A stretch of DNA of 64,000 bases. Origin: Paracoccaceae bacterium (lineage in GTDB: Bacteria > Pseudomonadota > Alphaproteobacteria > Rhodobacterales > Rhodobacteraceae). The stretch is taken from contig JAHEAO010000004.1 in NCBI GenBank assembly GCA_024642725.1, forward strand, positions 1 to 64,000, given 5' to 3'. The notes beneath the pieces were generated by a model. It did not search any database. It saw only the letters and a program-made list of their open reading frames with translations, and was not told the DNA's origin. Positions 46,877 to 56,110 of the stretch are shown in pieces. The position numbers and the translations under genes were made by a program. Each line of letters opens with the position of its first letter. Positions within the stretch are counted from its first letter, which is position 1.

Positions 46877-48061
46877 TCAAACGCCTGCCGCGACGATCGC
46901 TTCGGCAAGGATGGGAACCGTTTTCGCGTTCAGCCCGGCAATGTTCAGCCGGCTGTCCTCGACCATGTAGATGCCGTTCTTCTCGCGGATGGTCTGAACC
47001 TGTTCCGGGGTCGCCCCAATCCTGCTGAACATGCCTCGGTGCCTTGAGATGAAATCGAAGCGGTCCGAATTCGTGCGCTGCCGCAACTCAGACGCCAGCT
47101 GCTCTCGCAGGCCCAGCATGGACAGGCGAACCTCTTCCAGTTCAGTCTTCCAATCCGCCCTAAGCTCTTGATCATTAAGGATCATCGTGACCAGACGCGC
47201 ACCATGATCAGGTGGGAAGGAAAAGTTCTGCCGGTTCAGGAACGCCAGCGTGCCCTGCGTTACTGGCTGGCCCTTGGCACTATCAGACACCGCCATCAAT
47301 ATGCCCGTGCGCTCGCGGTAAATGCCGAAATTCTTGGAACAGCTGGCCGCGATCAGAGTCTCGGGTAGGCTGGATGTCAGCAGCCTCACCGCCGCTGCAT
47401 CTTCTTCGAGCCCATCGCCAAACCCTTGATAGGCAAGGTCAATCAAAGGAATGGCTCCGACCTTTTGCAGATGCTCAATGACTGTCTTCCATTGGTCCAG
47501 CGTCAGGTTTGCGCCAGTCGGATTATGGCAGCAGCCATGCAGCAGAACCGCGTCCCCCGCCTTCAACCCTCTGAGATCGCTCATCATTCCATCAAAGTCG
47601 ACACCCCGGGTCGCCTCATGGAAATAGCGATACTCTGCCATTGGCATGCCAAGATACTTGATGATCGACGGGTGGTTCGGCCAAGTCGGAGCCGACAACC
47701 AGACCGTCGCGCCCGGTGCCGCCAGCCGGATCAGTTCCAGCGCCTGCCGGATCGCCCCAGTTCCCCCCGGCGTAGCCGCTGCCGACACCCTGTCATTGCT
47801 GACTGCCCCTGCCAGGATCATGTCGCGCATCGCTGCGCCATAGGCCGGATCACCCGCCAGACCGGTGTATGATTTTGTTGTCTCGGTTTCCCAAAGCAGC
47901 TTTTCGGCGGCCTTGACGGACCGCATGATCGGCGTCAGGCCTTCGGCGGTTTTGTAGACTCCCACGCCCAGATCAATCTTGTCCGAGCGCGGGTCGTCGC
48001 GGAACATCTGCACCAGCATCAGAATCTTGTCGGGGGCCTGCGGTTTCAACTGCTCCAGCAT
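46877..48061 (-). CDS. Aromatic amino-acid/aspartate aminotransferase (class I, Iγ)
   Basis: A 394-residue fold-type I PLP enzyme. MLEQLKPQAPDKILMLVQMFRDDPRSDKIDLGVGVYKTAEG matches the TyrB/AspC family, and SCSKNFGIYRERTGIL holds the PLP lysine and arginine. It should exchange amino groups between 2-oxoglutarate and aspartate, tyrosine or phenylalanine. It starts directly at the stop of the sulfurtransferase (TGATG) and so forms a two-gene operon with it. Confidence 0.93.
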   Translation of the reverse strand: MLEQLKPQAPDKILMLVQMFRDDPRSDKIDLGVGVYKTAEGLTPIMRSVKAAEKLLWETETTKSYTGLAGDPAYGAAMRDMILAGAVSNDRVSAAATPGGTGAIRQALELIRLAAPGATVWLSAPTWPNHPSIIKYLGMPMAEYRYFHEATRGVDFDGMMSDLRGLKAGDAVLLHGCCHNPTGANLTLDQWKTVIEHLQKVGAIPLIDLAYQGFGDGLEEDAAAVRLLTSSLPETLIAASCSKNFGIYRERTGILMAVSDSAKGQPVTQGTLAFLNRQNFSFPPDHGARLVTMILNDQELRADWKTELEEVRLSMLGLREQLASELRQRTNSDRFDFISRHRGMFSRIGATPEQVQTIREKNGIYMVEDSRLNIAGLNAKTVPILAEAIVAAGV

Positions 48062-48918
48062 CACATATCTCCCGTTGCGACTTTCAGATCGTCGTACATG
48101 CCCCATTCGGCCCAGGACCCGTCATAGAGAGAGTGCTTATCGTGGCCGACGATCTCGAGCGCGAGGCTGATGATCGCTGCGGTCACGCCCGACCCGCAAG
48201 TGGTTATGACCGGCTTGCCAAGATCGACCCCGGCACTGTCGAAGACTTTTCGCAATGCGTCTGCGGATTTCATCGTGCCATCGGGATTTAGCAGGTCGCG
48301 GTAAGGTAAATTCTGCGAACCAGGAATGTGCCCCGACCGCAGCCCGGGTCTTGGTTCAGCTTCATCGCCCCGGAACCTTCCGGGTGACCGAGCATCCAGT
48401 ATCGTATGGTCACCCAATTTCGCCGCAGCAGCGACCTGAGTGACGTCCCGCACCAGATGCGCCTGGCGCTGAACGGTCATGTGGCGGTCGCGCACGATCG
48501 GCGGCATATCTTCGATCGGTCTTCCTTCGGCCCGCCATTTAGGGAAACCGCCATCGAGTACGGCGACGTCCATTTTGCCCATCAAACGGAACAGCCACCA
48601 GACTCTTGGCGCAGAAAAAATGCCGGCCCCATCGTAAACCACGACCTGATGTCCGTCACCGACACCCATGGCCCGCATGCGGGCCATGAACTTTTCCGTC
48701 GGGGGCGCCATATGCGGAAGCTCTGAGCGCTGGTCGGATATCTCATCGATGTCGAAGAAGCGCGCGCCCGGAATATGTGAGGCCTCGTATTCCGCTTTCG
48801 CGTCCCGGTTCATGTCGGGCAAGAACCAAGAAGCATCCAGAACGCGAAGATCAGGATCTTTCAGATGCGCAGCCAGCCAAGCGGTTGAAACCAGTGTCTT
48901 TGGATTGCTGTATGGCAT
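48061..48918 (-). CDS. sseA: 3-mercaptopyruvate sulfurtransferase
   Basis: The 285-residue enzyme has two rhodanese domains; the second carries the active site C241 in TTCGSGVTAA, the CGSGVTA loop typical of mercaptopyruvate sulfurtransferases rather than the CRKGVT loop of thiosulfate sulfurtransferases. It transfers sulfur from 3-mercaptopyruvate to thiols or cyanide. ATG 48918 (MPYSNPKTLVST) begins the protein. It is coupled to the aminotransferase gene, whose product can make 3-mercaptopyruvate by deaminating cysteine; this pairing is an inference. Confidence 0.93.
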   Translation of the reverse strand: MPYSNPKTLVSTAWLAAHLKDPDLRVLDASWFLPDMNRDAKAEYEASHIPGARFFDIDEISDQRSELPHMAPPTEKFMARMRAMGVGDGHQVVVYDGAGIFSAPRVWWLFRLMGKMDVAVLDGGFPKWRAEGRPIEDMPPIVRDRHMTVQRQAHLVRDVTQVAAAAKLGDHTILDARSPGRFRGDEAEPRPGLRSGHIPGSQNLPYRDLLNPDGTMKSADALRKVFDSAGVDLGKPVITTCGSGVTAAIISLALEIVGHDKHSLYDGSWAEWGMYDDLKVATGDM

Positions 48919-48975
48919 GGTGCCCCCGAATTGACTCGAAAAGTGCGTAACGAGCAGAGGGCGATTTCGCAAGGG

Positions 48976-49010
48976 TCGGGCGTCCGATCCAGACGCCCGA
49001 CGCGTTTTTT
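48976..49010 (+). terminator. Forward-facing intrinsic terminator between minus-strand genes
   Basis: TCGGGCGTC and GACGCCCGA (48976-48984, 48992-49000) form a 9-bp perfect stem followed on the + strand by CGCG and six Ts (49005-49010). Genes on both sides read leftward, so this faces the opposite way to known transcription and may stop an antisense transcript or belong to the downstream gene's leader. Confidence 0.65.
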
Positions 49011-49014
49011 AGGC

Positions 49015-49308
49015 TTACTTTGCCATCATCTTCTTGATGATGCCAACGACCACCATCAGAACGCCGCCGCCAACGCCACCGGACGCGACTTGGCCGATGA
49101 TGGCACCAATGTCCATTCCGCCCGCCGCCGCGTCAGCCGCCGCGCCGCCACCGCTGAAAAGCGCGCCGAGGATCTGGCCCCCAAGTCCGCCGCCAACGAT
49201 GCCAGCAATTGTATTGCCAAGAGTTCCAAGACTCTGGTTCTTCAGAACCCCACCTGCGATATTGCCGCCGATGGCGCCCGAGACCAGCTGTATTAAAAGC
49301 TGTTCCAT
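49015..49308 (-). CDS. Gly-rich small membrane protein of unknown function
   Basis: A 97-residue protein, [55 protein letters not shown], very rich in Gly, Ala and Ile with many GxxxG-like steps, and a C-terminal hydrophobic helix ending KKMMAK. It resembles small Gly-rich membrane or lysine-tail proteins seen widely in alphaproteobacteria; the function is unknown. It lies upstream of sseA on the same strand. Confidence 0.6.
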   Translation of the reverse strand: MEQLLIQLVSGAIGGNIAGGVLKNQSLGTLGNTIAGIVGGGLGGQILGALFSGGGAAADAAAGGMDIGAIIGQVASGGVGGGVLMVVVGIIKKMMAK

Positions 49309-49428
49309 TCAGATTCCTTCCTGTCGGGTCTGTTAAGACCTTGCACCGAAGCCTGACCCACCTGCTTCGATTGAAGCGGACTCTACCAAATTATTGGAAT
49401 CTAGCAACAATTTGCTCAGTTGGGCGGC

Positions 49429-49902
49429 TCAGCCGCCGTGACGCAGAAGTCTTGCTTTCTGGCGGTTCCAGTCGCGCTTCTGCTCGGTGGCGCGTTTGTC
49501 CTGCGTCTTCTTGCCTTTGGCGATGCCAATCTTGACCTTAACGATGCCGCGATGGTTGAAATACATGACAAGCGGGACCAGCGTCATTCCCTGCCGCGAC
49601 GTCGCCTGCCAGAGCTTCGACAGCTCTTTTCTTGAGACCAGAAGCTTGCGCTTGCGTCTCTCTTCGTGCCCCCAGGTCTTGGCGGGATCGTAGCGCGCAA
49701 TATGGCTGTTGATGAGCCATAGTTCACCCTCCTCAACCGACGCATAGCTTTCTGCGATATTGGACTGGCCGGTGCGAAGGGACTTAACCTCCGATCCGGT
49801 CAACATGATACCGCATTCAAGGTCATCCTCGATTGCGTAATCGTATCGCGCCCGCCGGTTCTCGGCGATGACTTTGTAATTCGGATCGGTGTTCTTGGCC
49901 AT
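49429..49902 (-). CDS. smpB: SsrA-binding protein SmpB
   Basis: SmpB brings tmRNA to stalled ribosomes. The 157-residue protein has [41 protein letters not shown], and the C-terminal basic tail [26 protein letters not shown] that inserts in the mRNA channel. ATG 49902 was chosen over 49914, which adds four residues; neither has a strong Shine-Dalgarno. The tmRNA gene itself is not in this window. Confidence 0.96.
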   Translation of the reverse strand: MAKNTDPNYKVIAENRRARYDYAIEDDLECGIMLTGSEVKSLRTGQSNIAESYASVEEGELWLINSHIARYDPAKTWGHEERRKRKLLVSRKELSKLWQATSRQGMTLVPLVMYFNHRGIVKVKIGIAKGKKTQDKRATEQKRDWNRQKARLLRHGG

Positions 49903-50030
49903 GATGGAGCGCATATAGCGGCTCTGCCCGGCAAGTCCAAGCGACTGGTTGATCTGACCGGCATTGACGCTGCCGACAGAGGGTGAAACCTTGCCATCGG
50001 ATTAACCAACGGCAGGACAAGGACGATTCC

Positions 50031-50468
50031 ATGCTGATTCAAATCGTGATCGGATCTGCATTGCTGCTGGTTTCAATCGCCATTGCCGGAGGCAGTTTGT
50101 GGACGCTCGAATCCATACTGATGCGCGCAAATCCGTGGCTGACGCGCGAACCGCATCGTCAGAAGATCATGCTGGTTCTTTGCGTCGCGTCGGTTTGGGC
50201 GCTTGCGGTGGTTTCCATCGGAGTTTGGCTTTGGGCTGCAACTTTCTGGGCGCTGGGAATCTTCTCGGATCTTGAGACCTCGCTCTATTTCTCGCTTGTG
50301 TCATTCACGACGCTTGGCTTCGGTGATATTCTTTTGCCAAAGGAATGGCGTCTTCTGTCCGGTCTGGCGGCCACCAACGGACTTCTGAATTTCGGCGTGC
50401 TGACGGCCATATTGATTGAAGCGGTCCGGCAGGTGCGGATTCGGCAACTTGATCAGTCCGGCAGTTGA
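50031..50468 (+). CDS. Two-helix potassium channel
   Basis: A 145-residue membrane protein with three hydrophobic segments and the pore loop SLVSFTTLGFGDIL, where TTLGFGD is a K+ selectivity filter (TxGFGD). It is a minimal KcsA-type or two-pore-like ion channel. AAGGAC precedes the ATG. It lies on the + strand between smpB and dapA, both on the minus strand; an alternative start at 49983 is not supported. Confidence 0.88.
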   Translation: MLIQIVIGSALLLVSIAIAGGSLWTLESILMRANPWLTREPHRQKIMLVLCVASVWALAVVSIGVWLWAATFWALGIFSDLETSLYFSLVSFTTLGFGDILLPKEWRLLSGLAATNGLLNFGVLTAILIEAVRQVRIRQLDQSGS

Positions 50469-50493
50469 TGCTTGTGGACTAAGCCCAGCCTGC

Positions 50494-51369
50494 TCAGTTG
50501 ATCAGGCCGGCGTAAACCATTGCGTTCCGAATCTTATGTTTCGTTTGATCGGTCAGACCAACCAGCGGTAGGCGAACGTCTTCGGAACAACGGCCAAGCA
50601 GCGACAGGCCGTATTTCGCGCCAACAAGGCCCGGCTCAAGAAAGATTGCCGTGTGCAGCGGCATCAACCGGTCCTGAAACTGAAGCGCCTTTGCGAAATC
50701 CCCTGCCAGCATCGCCTCTTGGAACTCTGAACATAGCCGGGGTGCTACGTTCGCCGTCACGGAAATGCAGCCAACACCGCCATGGGCGTTGAAGCCGAGT
50801 GCCGAAGGGTCTTCGGCAGACAGCTGAATGAAATCCGTGCCGCAGGCTTCACGTTGCCTTGAAACCCGTGCCATGTCAGCAGTCGCATCTTTCACGCCGA
50901 CGATTCTGGGCAGTTTGGCCAATTCTCCCATCGTCTCTGGGCTCATATCGACCACAGAGCGGCCCGGAATGTTGTAGATGAAGATCGGAAGGTCGCAACA
51001 ATCGTGTAGCGCCTTGTAATGAGCAATGAGGCCCGCTTGGGTCGGCTTGTTGTAGTATGGCGTCACGACCAGCGCGGCATCTGCACCGACACTAGCGGCA
51101 TGCTTCATCAGACCGATTGCTTCAGCGGTGTTGTTGGACCCGGCGCCAGCAATGACCGGCACCCTGCCGGCAGCCGCTTTGACAACATGCTCCACCACGA
51201 TTTCATGTTCGCGGTGGCTCAGCGTCGGGCTCTCCCCGGTTGTGCCCACAGGCACGAGTCCGTGGCTGCCTTCCTCGATTTGCCATTCGACCAGCTGTTT
51301 GAGCGTATCAAGATCCAGCTCGCCGTTCTTGAACGGCGTCACCAGGGCTGGAAGCGACCCTTTGATCAT
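50494..51369 (-). CDS. dapA: 4-hydroxy-tetrahydrodipicolinate synthase
   Basis: DapA condenses pyruvate with aspartate semialdehyde, the first step to lysine and diaminopimelate. The 291-residue TIM barrel shows [34 protein letters not shown], the tyrosine in [13 protein letters not shown] and the Schiff-base lysine in [17 protein letters not shown] precedes ATG 51369. A 7-bp hairpin lies 22 bp upstream of the start. It diverges from the lytic transglycosylase gene. Confidence 0.97.
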   Translation of the reverse strand: MIKGSLPALVTPFKNGELDLDTLKQLVEWQIEEGSHGLVPVGTTGESPTLSHREHEIVVEHVVKAAAGRVPVIAGAGSNNTAEAIGLMKHAASVGADAALVVTPYYNKPTQAGLIAHYKALHDCCDLPIFIYNIPGRSVVDMSPETMGELAKLPRIVGVKDATADMARVSRQREACGTDFIQLSAEDPSALGFNAHGGVGCISVTANVAPRLCSEFQEAMLAGDFAKALQFQDRLMPLHTAIFLEPGLVGAKYGLSLLGRCSEDVRLPLVGLTDQTKHKIRNAMVYAGLIN

Positions 51370-51391
51370 GACACGTCTCCTTTTCGTGGTT

Positions 51392-51409
51392 GGGCGACCC
51401 GAGTCGCCC
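51392..51409. promoter_or_regulatory. Hairpin in the dapA leader
   Basis: GGGCGAC and GTCGCCC (loop CCGA) form a perfect 7-bp stem ending 22 bp before the dapA start codon, and could regulate access to its Shine-Dalgarno or be an operator. The known lysine riboswitch is much larger, so it is not that. Confidence 0.3.
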
Positions 51410-51526
51410 GATTGCAGGCGCGCGGACCCTAGCGGCCCTTCGCAGGATTGCCAAGTTTGTGAGTTGCCGATCGTCATAGTAAATATACATTGTGTCACTG
51501 TCGGGTAGACCAAAGGATAATGCGCA

Positions 51527-53467
51527 ATGAAGCGTTTAGTTGCCGGGCTGGCGTTTGTGCTTGCCCTCAGTTCGGGTGCATGGGCGCAGGACAAGGCCGC
51601 CGCGGGTGCGATGATTTCGGCCATGCAATCCGTTGAAACAAGGGACTGGGTGAAGGCAGGCACACTTGCCGCGCCAGCGGGGCAGGTCGGCAAGGACATT
51701 ATCGAGTGGCACCGTCTGCGGTCTGCAACTGGAACCTTCGCAGAGTACCAGAGCTTTATTGCCCGTCGCCCGGACTGGCCGGGAATGACGTATCTGAAAA
51801 AGGCTGGCGAGGCATCCATCCCAAAGGACGCCGATCCCAAGCAGGTCATTGACTATTTCGTCGGGCAGGACCCGCAGACGGGTGTTGGCGCCTTGCGGCT
51901 TGCTGCGGCTCTGCAACAGGTTGGCGCGGGCGATCTGGCGGCCGCGGCGGTCGTTAAGGCATGGCGGGAGTTGTCGCTGACCCAAGCCGAGGAAGGTGCG
52001 TTCCTGTCGCAGTATTCCAAGACATTGGCCCCGCACCACTCCGCCCGACAGGATGCCTTGCTGTGGCGAGATCGGGCGACCGAGGCTGAACGGATGCAGG
52101 CGCTGGTCGATTCAGGAACCGCGAAACTGGCCGCTGCGCGCATTGCGCTGATCCGGAAAGACGATGGCGTGGACGCGCTGATTGCCGCCGTTCCTTCAGC
52201 ACTGTCCGATGACCCCGGTCTTGCCTATGCGCGGTTCCAGTGGCGGGACTCGAAGGGTCGCATCAATGATGCGACGGCCTTGATGCAGGAACGTTCCGCG
52301 TCGAAGGAGTCTCTCGGGCAGCCAGAGGCTTGGTCGAATCGCAGGCGAGATCTGGCGCGACAGTTGATGCGCGATGGCAAGGCAAAGGAAGCCTACCAGC
52401 TTGCCAGCCGGCACTACCTGACGGAAGGCGATGACTATTCTGATCTGGAGTGGCTGTCAGGTTTCATCGCCCTGACCGACCTCAAGGACCCAGAGACCGC
52501 GCTGAAACATTTTCGGCATCTTCGGATTGCCGTGGCCACGCCGATTTCGCTTGGACGGGCGGGGTATTGGGAAGGCCGTGCCTATGAAGCGACGGGAAGA
52601 ACCGAAGACGCCCGCGCGGCTTATGCCTTCGGCGGCGAATTCCAATCCAGCTACTATGGCTTGCTGGCTGCCGAAAAGGCGGGCCTGCCGATGGATGCGG
52701 ATTTGCTGGGCAAAGAAGCCTATGCCGATTGGCGCAGCGCCAGTTTTGTGAAGTCCTCGGTCTTTCAGGCCGCGATGCTGCTGCGCGCCGCCGATCAGCC
52801 GCTCTTGTTCACCCGCTTCCTGCGCCACCTTGCCGAAAGCCTGACGCCATCGGAACAAGGCCAGCTTGCGGAAATGGCGTTGCAACTGGATCAACCCTAC
52901 GCCGCCGTCTATTTGGCAAAATACGCGGCCGATGGCGGTGTCGTACATATGCGCCCGTATTTCCCACTTCCTGAGATCGCCAAGAACAAATTCTCGGTAC
53001 CGACAGAGCTTGCCTTGTCGATCGCGCGGCGTGAGAGCGAATTTTATTCGCAGGCAACCAGCCCTGCCGGGGCACGCGGCTTGATGCAGGTCATGCCGGG
53101 TACCGCCAAGATCATGGCGGCCAAGCTCGGCATGACATATGAGGCCGGGCGGCTGACTTCTGATCCGGGCTACAACACGACGATCGGTAGTGCGTATCTT
53201 GCCGAACTTATCAGCGAGTTCGGTCCGGCTTATGCCTTGGTCGCGGCGGGTTACAATGCCGGCCCGGGCCGCCCGCGAAGCTGGATACAGACCTACGGCG
53301 ATCCGCGCGACCCGGCCGTCGATGCGGTCGACTGGGTCGAGCACATCCCTTTCAACGAAACCCGGAACTATGTCATGCGGGTCATGGAATCGGTGGTGAT
53401 CTACCGCGCGCGGCTGACCGGTCAGACCGGGCCGATCCGCCTGTCAGAGGAACTTAAGGGCCGATAG
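51527..53467 (+). CDS. Soluble lytic murein transglycosylase (SLT family 1)
   Basis: A 646-residue periplasmic enzyme with signal peptide [21 protein letters not shown]. Most of the protein is a long superhelical U-domain. The C-terminal SLT domain has E503 as the catalytic acid in [31 protein letters not shown], then [18 protein letters not shown] and [15 protein letters not shown]. It cleaves the murein glycan to 1,6-anhydro ends. Its 3' end overlaps the convergent DMT gene by 46 bp. Confidence 0.95.
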   Translation: MKRLVAGLAFVLALSSGAWAQDKAAAGAMISAMQSVETRDWVKAGTLAAPAGQVGKDIIEWHRLRSATGTFAEYQSFIARRPDWPGMTYLKKAGEASIPKDADPKQVIDYFVGQDPQTGVGALRLAAALQQVGAGDLAAAAVVKAWRELSLTQAEEGAFLSQYSKTLAPHHSARQDALLWRDRATEAERMQALVDSGTAKLAAARIALIRKDDGVDALIAAVPSALSDDPGLAYARFQWRDSKGRINDATALMQERSASKESLGQPEAWSNRRRDLARQLMRDGKAKEAYQLASRHYLTEGDDYSDLEWLSGFIALTDLKDPETALKHFRHLRIAVATPISLGRAGYWEGRAYEATGRTEDARAAYAFGGEFQSSYYGLLAAEKAGLPMDADLLGKEAYADWRSASFVKSSVFQAAMLLRAADQPLLFTRFLRHLAESLTPSEQGQLAEMALQLDQPYAAVYLAKYAADGGVVHMRPYFPLPEIAKNKFSVPTELALSIARRESEFYSQATSPAGARGLMQVMPGTAKIMAAKLGMTYEAGRLTSDPGYNTTIGSAYLAELISEFGPAYALVAAGYNAGPGRPRSWIQTYGDPRDPAVDAVDWVEHIPFNETRNYVMRVMESVVIYRARLTGQTGPIRLSEELKGR

Positions 53468-54339
53468 GATCTTCGTGCTGCGCGCTGTTCGCGCCAGAGT
53501 GTGAACATACCCGCAGAGACCACAAGTGCGGCGCCGATGGCGACGTTTGCCTTGAGTGTCTCGTGAAAGACGATCAACCCGATGGCCGAGGCGAAGACCA
53601 ACTGAAGATATGCAAAGGGCTGCACAGCGCTTGCCTCGGCGACCTCGTAACAGCGGATCAAGAGCCAGTGCCCAAGGGCTCCCGTCACGCACAGCACGCC
53701 CATCAAACCGTAGTCCGCAGTGGTCATCGGTTCCCAGAACCAGATCCCCGCCAAGGTCATCGCGACTGCGCCGACAACCCCGGTCCAGAAGAAGCTCGTG
53801 GCAGTACTGTCTCGCCGTGCCGCATAGCGGGTCAACAGACCGTAGAGCGCGAACATCATGGCCGACGCCAACGGCACAAGCGCAGTCACGGCAAAGACCG
53901 TATAGCCCGGATTAAGGATGATCAGTACCCCGACAAACCCTACTGCGATTGCCGCCCATCTGCGCCATCCGACCTTTTCGCCCAGTATCGGCCCGGACAG
54001 GGCTGCGACCAGCAGTGGGTAGCTAGTAAAGACCGCATGGGATTCAATGAGACCAAGCAGGACAAAAGCCAGGACCATGACGCAAATCTCGCCGGCAAGA
54101 AGCAGCCCCCGCAAGACCTGCAATGGCAGTTGGCTGGTTGCAGCAGCTTGGCGGATGCCTCCGGCCTTGCGCCCGGCCACGGCAATAACGAAGGCCGCGA
54201 AGAACCAGTAGCGGATCATCACCACCATCATGACGTTGTATTCCCCGGCCAGGTGACGCGAAAGACCGTCCTGCATCGCAAAGACGAAGGTCGTTGCGAT
54301 CATGAGCAGGATGCCAAGGCGAGTATTCGTGTCGCTCAT
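53422..54339 (-). CDS. EamA/DMT-family transporter
   Basis: A 305-residue exporter with ten membrane helices in two EamA halves, beginning MSDTNTRLGILLMIATTFVFAMQDGLSRHLAGEYN. Segments such as FTSYPLLVAALSGPILGEKVGWRRWAAIAVGFVGVLIIL and AVQPFAYLQLVFASAIGLIVFHETLKANV are typical of the drug/metabolite transporter family. The substrate is unknown. It starts 4 bp inside the mnmD gene and is cotranscribed with it; its 3' end overlaps the transglycosylase gene. Confidence 0.9.
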   Translation of the reverse strand: MSDTNTRLGILLMIATTFVFAMQDGLSRHLAGEYNVMMVVMIRYWFFAAFVIAVAGRKAGGIRQAAATSQLPLQVLRGLLLAGEICVMVLAFVLLGLIESHAVFTSYPLLVAALSGPILGEKVGWRRWAAIAVGFVGVLIILNPGYTVFAVTALVPLASAMMFALYGLLTRYAARRDSTATSFFWTGVVGAVAMTLAGIWFWEPMTTADYGLMGVLCVTGALGHWLLIRCYEVAEASAVQPFAYLQLVFASAIGLIVFHETLKANVAIGAALVVSAGMFTLWREQRAARRSYRPLSSSDRRIGPV

Positions 54340-55019
54340 GTCCGCGCTGCAAGTTGGCCGATCGTCATGTGCCGTTTGCGGCCATAGCCCGGAACTCGTT
54401 TCACCACGAAACCGGCTTCTGACAATGCCCGCCTTACATGTCCAGCGGCCGTATAGGTCGCGAAGGTTCCGCCGGGCGCGGTGTGACCGGCGACCGCGGC
54501 CATTAGCGCCGCTTCCCAAAGTTCCGGGTTCTTGGCTGGAGAGAAACCATCAAGAAACCAGGCGTCGGCGTGTCCCTGCCAAACCGGCAGGGTCGTCCTT
54601 GCATCGCCTTCAATGATCGAAACGGATATTCCGGGAAGATCAAAGTTCCTCTTGCCCGCTTCCCATTCAGCCAGAAAACTGTCCACCAATGCCTGCGGTA
54701 GGGGAAAATGCGACAGGGCCGTTCGGATTTCTGATGATGAAAGAGGGAATGCTTCGAAGCTCGTATAGCGGATCGCTGCGGCGGTTTGGTGTGACTGAAG
54801 GGCGATCGCTGTGGCCATGAGGTTCAGCCCGGTCCCAAATCCGAGCTCAGCGATGCTGAAACCCGGCCTGAAGCGCTTGGGCAGATCATTTCCTGACAGG
54901 AAGACATGCCCTGTCTCTGCAAATCCATCGTGGATCGAATAATAGGGGTCATCGAAGCGCAGCGATACCGGCGTGACCCCGTCCCGCCATTCCACCCGAT
55001 CTGTCTGGTCTGCTGTCAT
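54336..55019 (-). CDS. mnmD: tRNA 5-methylaminomethyl-2-thiouridine methyltransferase MnmD
   Basis: The 227-residue protein corresponds to the N-terminal (MnmC-methyltransferase) half of E. coli MnmC: WRDGVTPVSLRFDDPYYSIHDGFAETGHVFL, SAM motif IAELGFGTGLNLMATAI and the signature WFLDGFSPAKNPELW. It should methylate nm5U to mnm5U at wobble position 34 of tRNAs. The oxidoreductase half is a separate gene in the opposite direction 50 bp away (55070). ATG 55019 (MTADQTDRVEW) was chosen over the longer ORF. Confidence 0.92.
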   Translation of the reverse strand: MTADQTDRVEWRDGVTPVSLRFDDPYYSIHDGFAETGHVFLSGNDLPKRFRPGFSIAELGFGTGLNLMATAIALQSHQTAAAIRYTSFEAFPLSSSEIRTALSHFPLPQALVDSFLAEWEAGKRNFDLPGISVSIIEGDARTTLPVWQGHADAWFLDGFSPAKNPELWEAALMAAVAGHTAPGGTFATYTAAGHVRRALSEAGFVVKRVPGYGRKRHMTIGQLAART

Positions 55020-55069
55020 CCAATGACCTACACCCGCAATCCAAGCGACAATGGTTAAGGGGGCGTGGA

Positions 55070-56110
55070 TTGGCAAGGATTGACGTGACGGTTATGGGCG
55101 CCGGGGTCTTCGGCCTTTCAATCGCCTGGGTTTGCGCCCGACGAGGTGCCAAAGTCCGAGTGGTGGACCCAAAGGGACCAGGTGGCGGGGCAAGTGGCGG
55201 CGTGGTCGGTGCTCTGGCACCGCACACGCCGGAAAACTGGAATGAAAAGAAGGCGTTTCAGTTTGATAGCCTGACACTGGCCGAGGCCTTCTGGGCGGAG
55301 GTCGACGCCAGCAGCGGATTTGACTCCGGCTATGGCAGGACCGGGAGACTGCAACCCATCCATGACGATCGGGCCCTGACTCTTGCCGAAGATCGCGCAA
55401 GCTCGGCGGCTGAGCTCTGGCAGGGACAAGCTGTCTGGCGAGTGGCCCCAGCGCAAGACTACGGTCTTTGGGCGCCGGCCAGCGCGACCGGACTTGTCGT
55501 CCACGACACGCTCACAGCCCGGATCGACCCCACTCGCGCCTGTGCGTCGCTGGCGCGTGCACTGACCACTTTAGGGGTAGAGATTCTGAAAGAGGCATTG
55601 CCGGAGGGCAGGACAGTCTGGGCCACAGGCTACGAAGGCTTGCTGGCGCTCTCGGATGAATTGTCCAGACCCGTTGGCGGCGGAGTAAAGGGGCAGGCAG
55701 CGCTGCTGCGGCACGACGCTTCTTCGGCGCCCCAGGTTTTCTCTGACGGTCTCCATATCGTGCCGCATGACAACGGCACCGTCGCGATCGGATCGACAAG
55801 TGAACGCGACTTCGACCAGCCTTCCGGAACGGACGCGCAGTTGGATGCGTTGATCGCACGCGCCATCAGAGCTTTTCCAGCGCTTGAGGGTGCGCAAGTT
55901 GTCACGCGTTGGGCAGGCGTCCGCCCCCGCGCAAAGAGCCGAGCCCCGATGTTAGGCCCCTATCCCGGGCGAAAGGATCAGTTCATCGCGAATGGAGGCT
56001 TCAAGATCGGCTTTGGCATGGCGCCGAAAGTCGCCGAGGTCATGGCGGCTCTGGTCCTCGATGGCGTAGATCATATCCCCCAGGACTTCCGGGTCGGGGC
56101 CAGTTTTTAG
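55070..56110 (+). CDS. FAD-dependent oxidoreductase, MnmC oxidoreductase-like
   Basis: A 346-residue FAD amine-oxidase-like protein: VTVMGAGVFGLSIAWVCARRGAKVRVVDPK is the FAD-binding site, followed by GGASGGVVGALAPHTPENWNEKK and the C-terminal VRPRAKSRAPMLGPYPG... NGGFKIGFGMAP. GALAPHTP and the FAD fold match the C-terminal half of MnmC, which removes the carboxymethyl group from cmnm5U, but a D-amino acid oxidase-like role is possible. The TTG at 55070 or a GTG at 55085, after AAGGAT, is the start. Pairing with mnmD (divergent, 50 bp) supports the tRNA role. Confidence 0.75.
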   Translation: MARIDVTVMGAGVFGLSIAWVCARRGAKVRVVDPKGPGGGASGGVVGALAPHTPENWNEKKAFQFDSLTLAEAFWAEVDASSGFDSGYGRTGRLQPIHDDRALTLAEDRASSAAELWQGQAVWRVAPAQDYGLWAPASATGLVVHDTLTARIDPTRACASLARALTTLGVEILKEALPEGRTVWATGYEGLLALSDELSRPVGGGVKGQAALLRHDASSAPQVFSDGLHIVPHDNGTVAIGSTSERDFDQPSGTDAQLDALIARAIRAFPALEGAQVVTRWAGVRPRAKSRAPMLGPYPGRKDQFIANGGFKIGFGMAPKVAEVMAALVLDGVDHIPQDFRVGASF

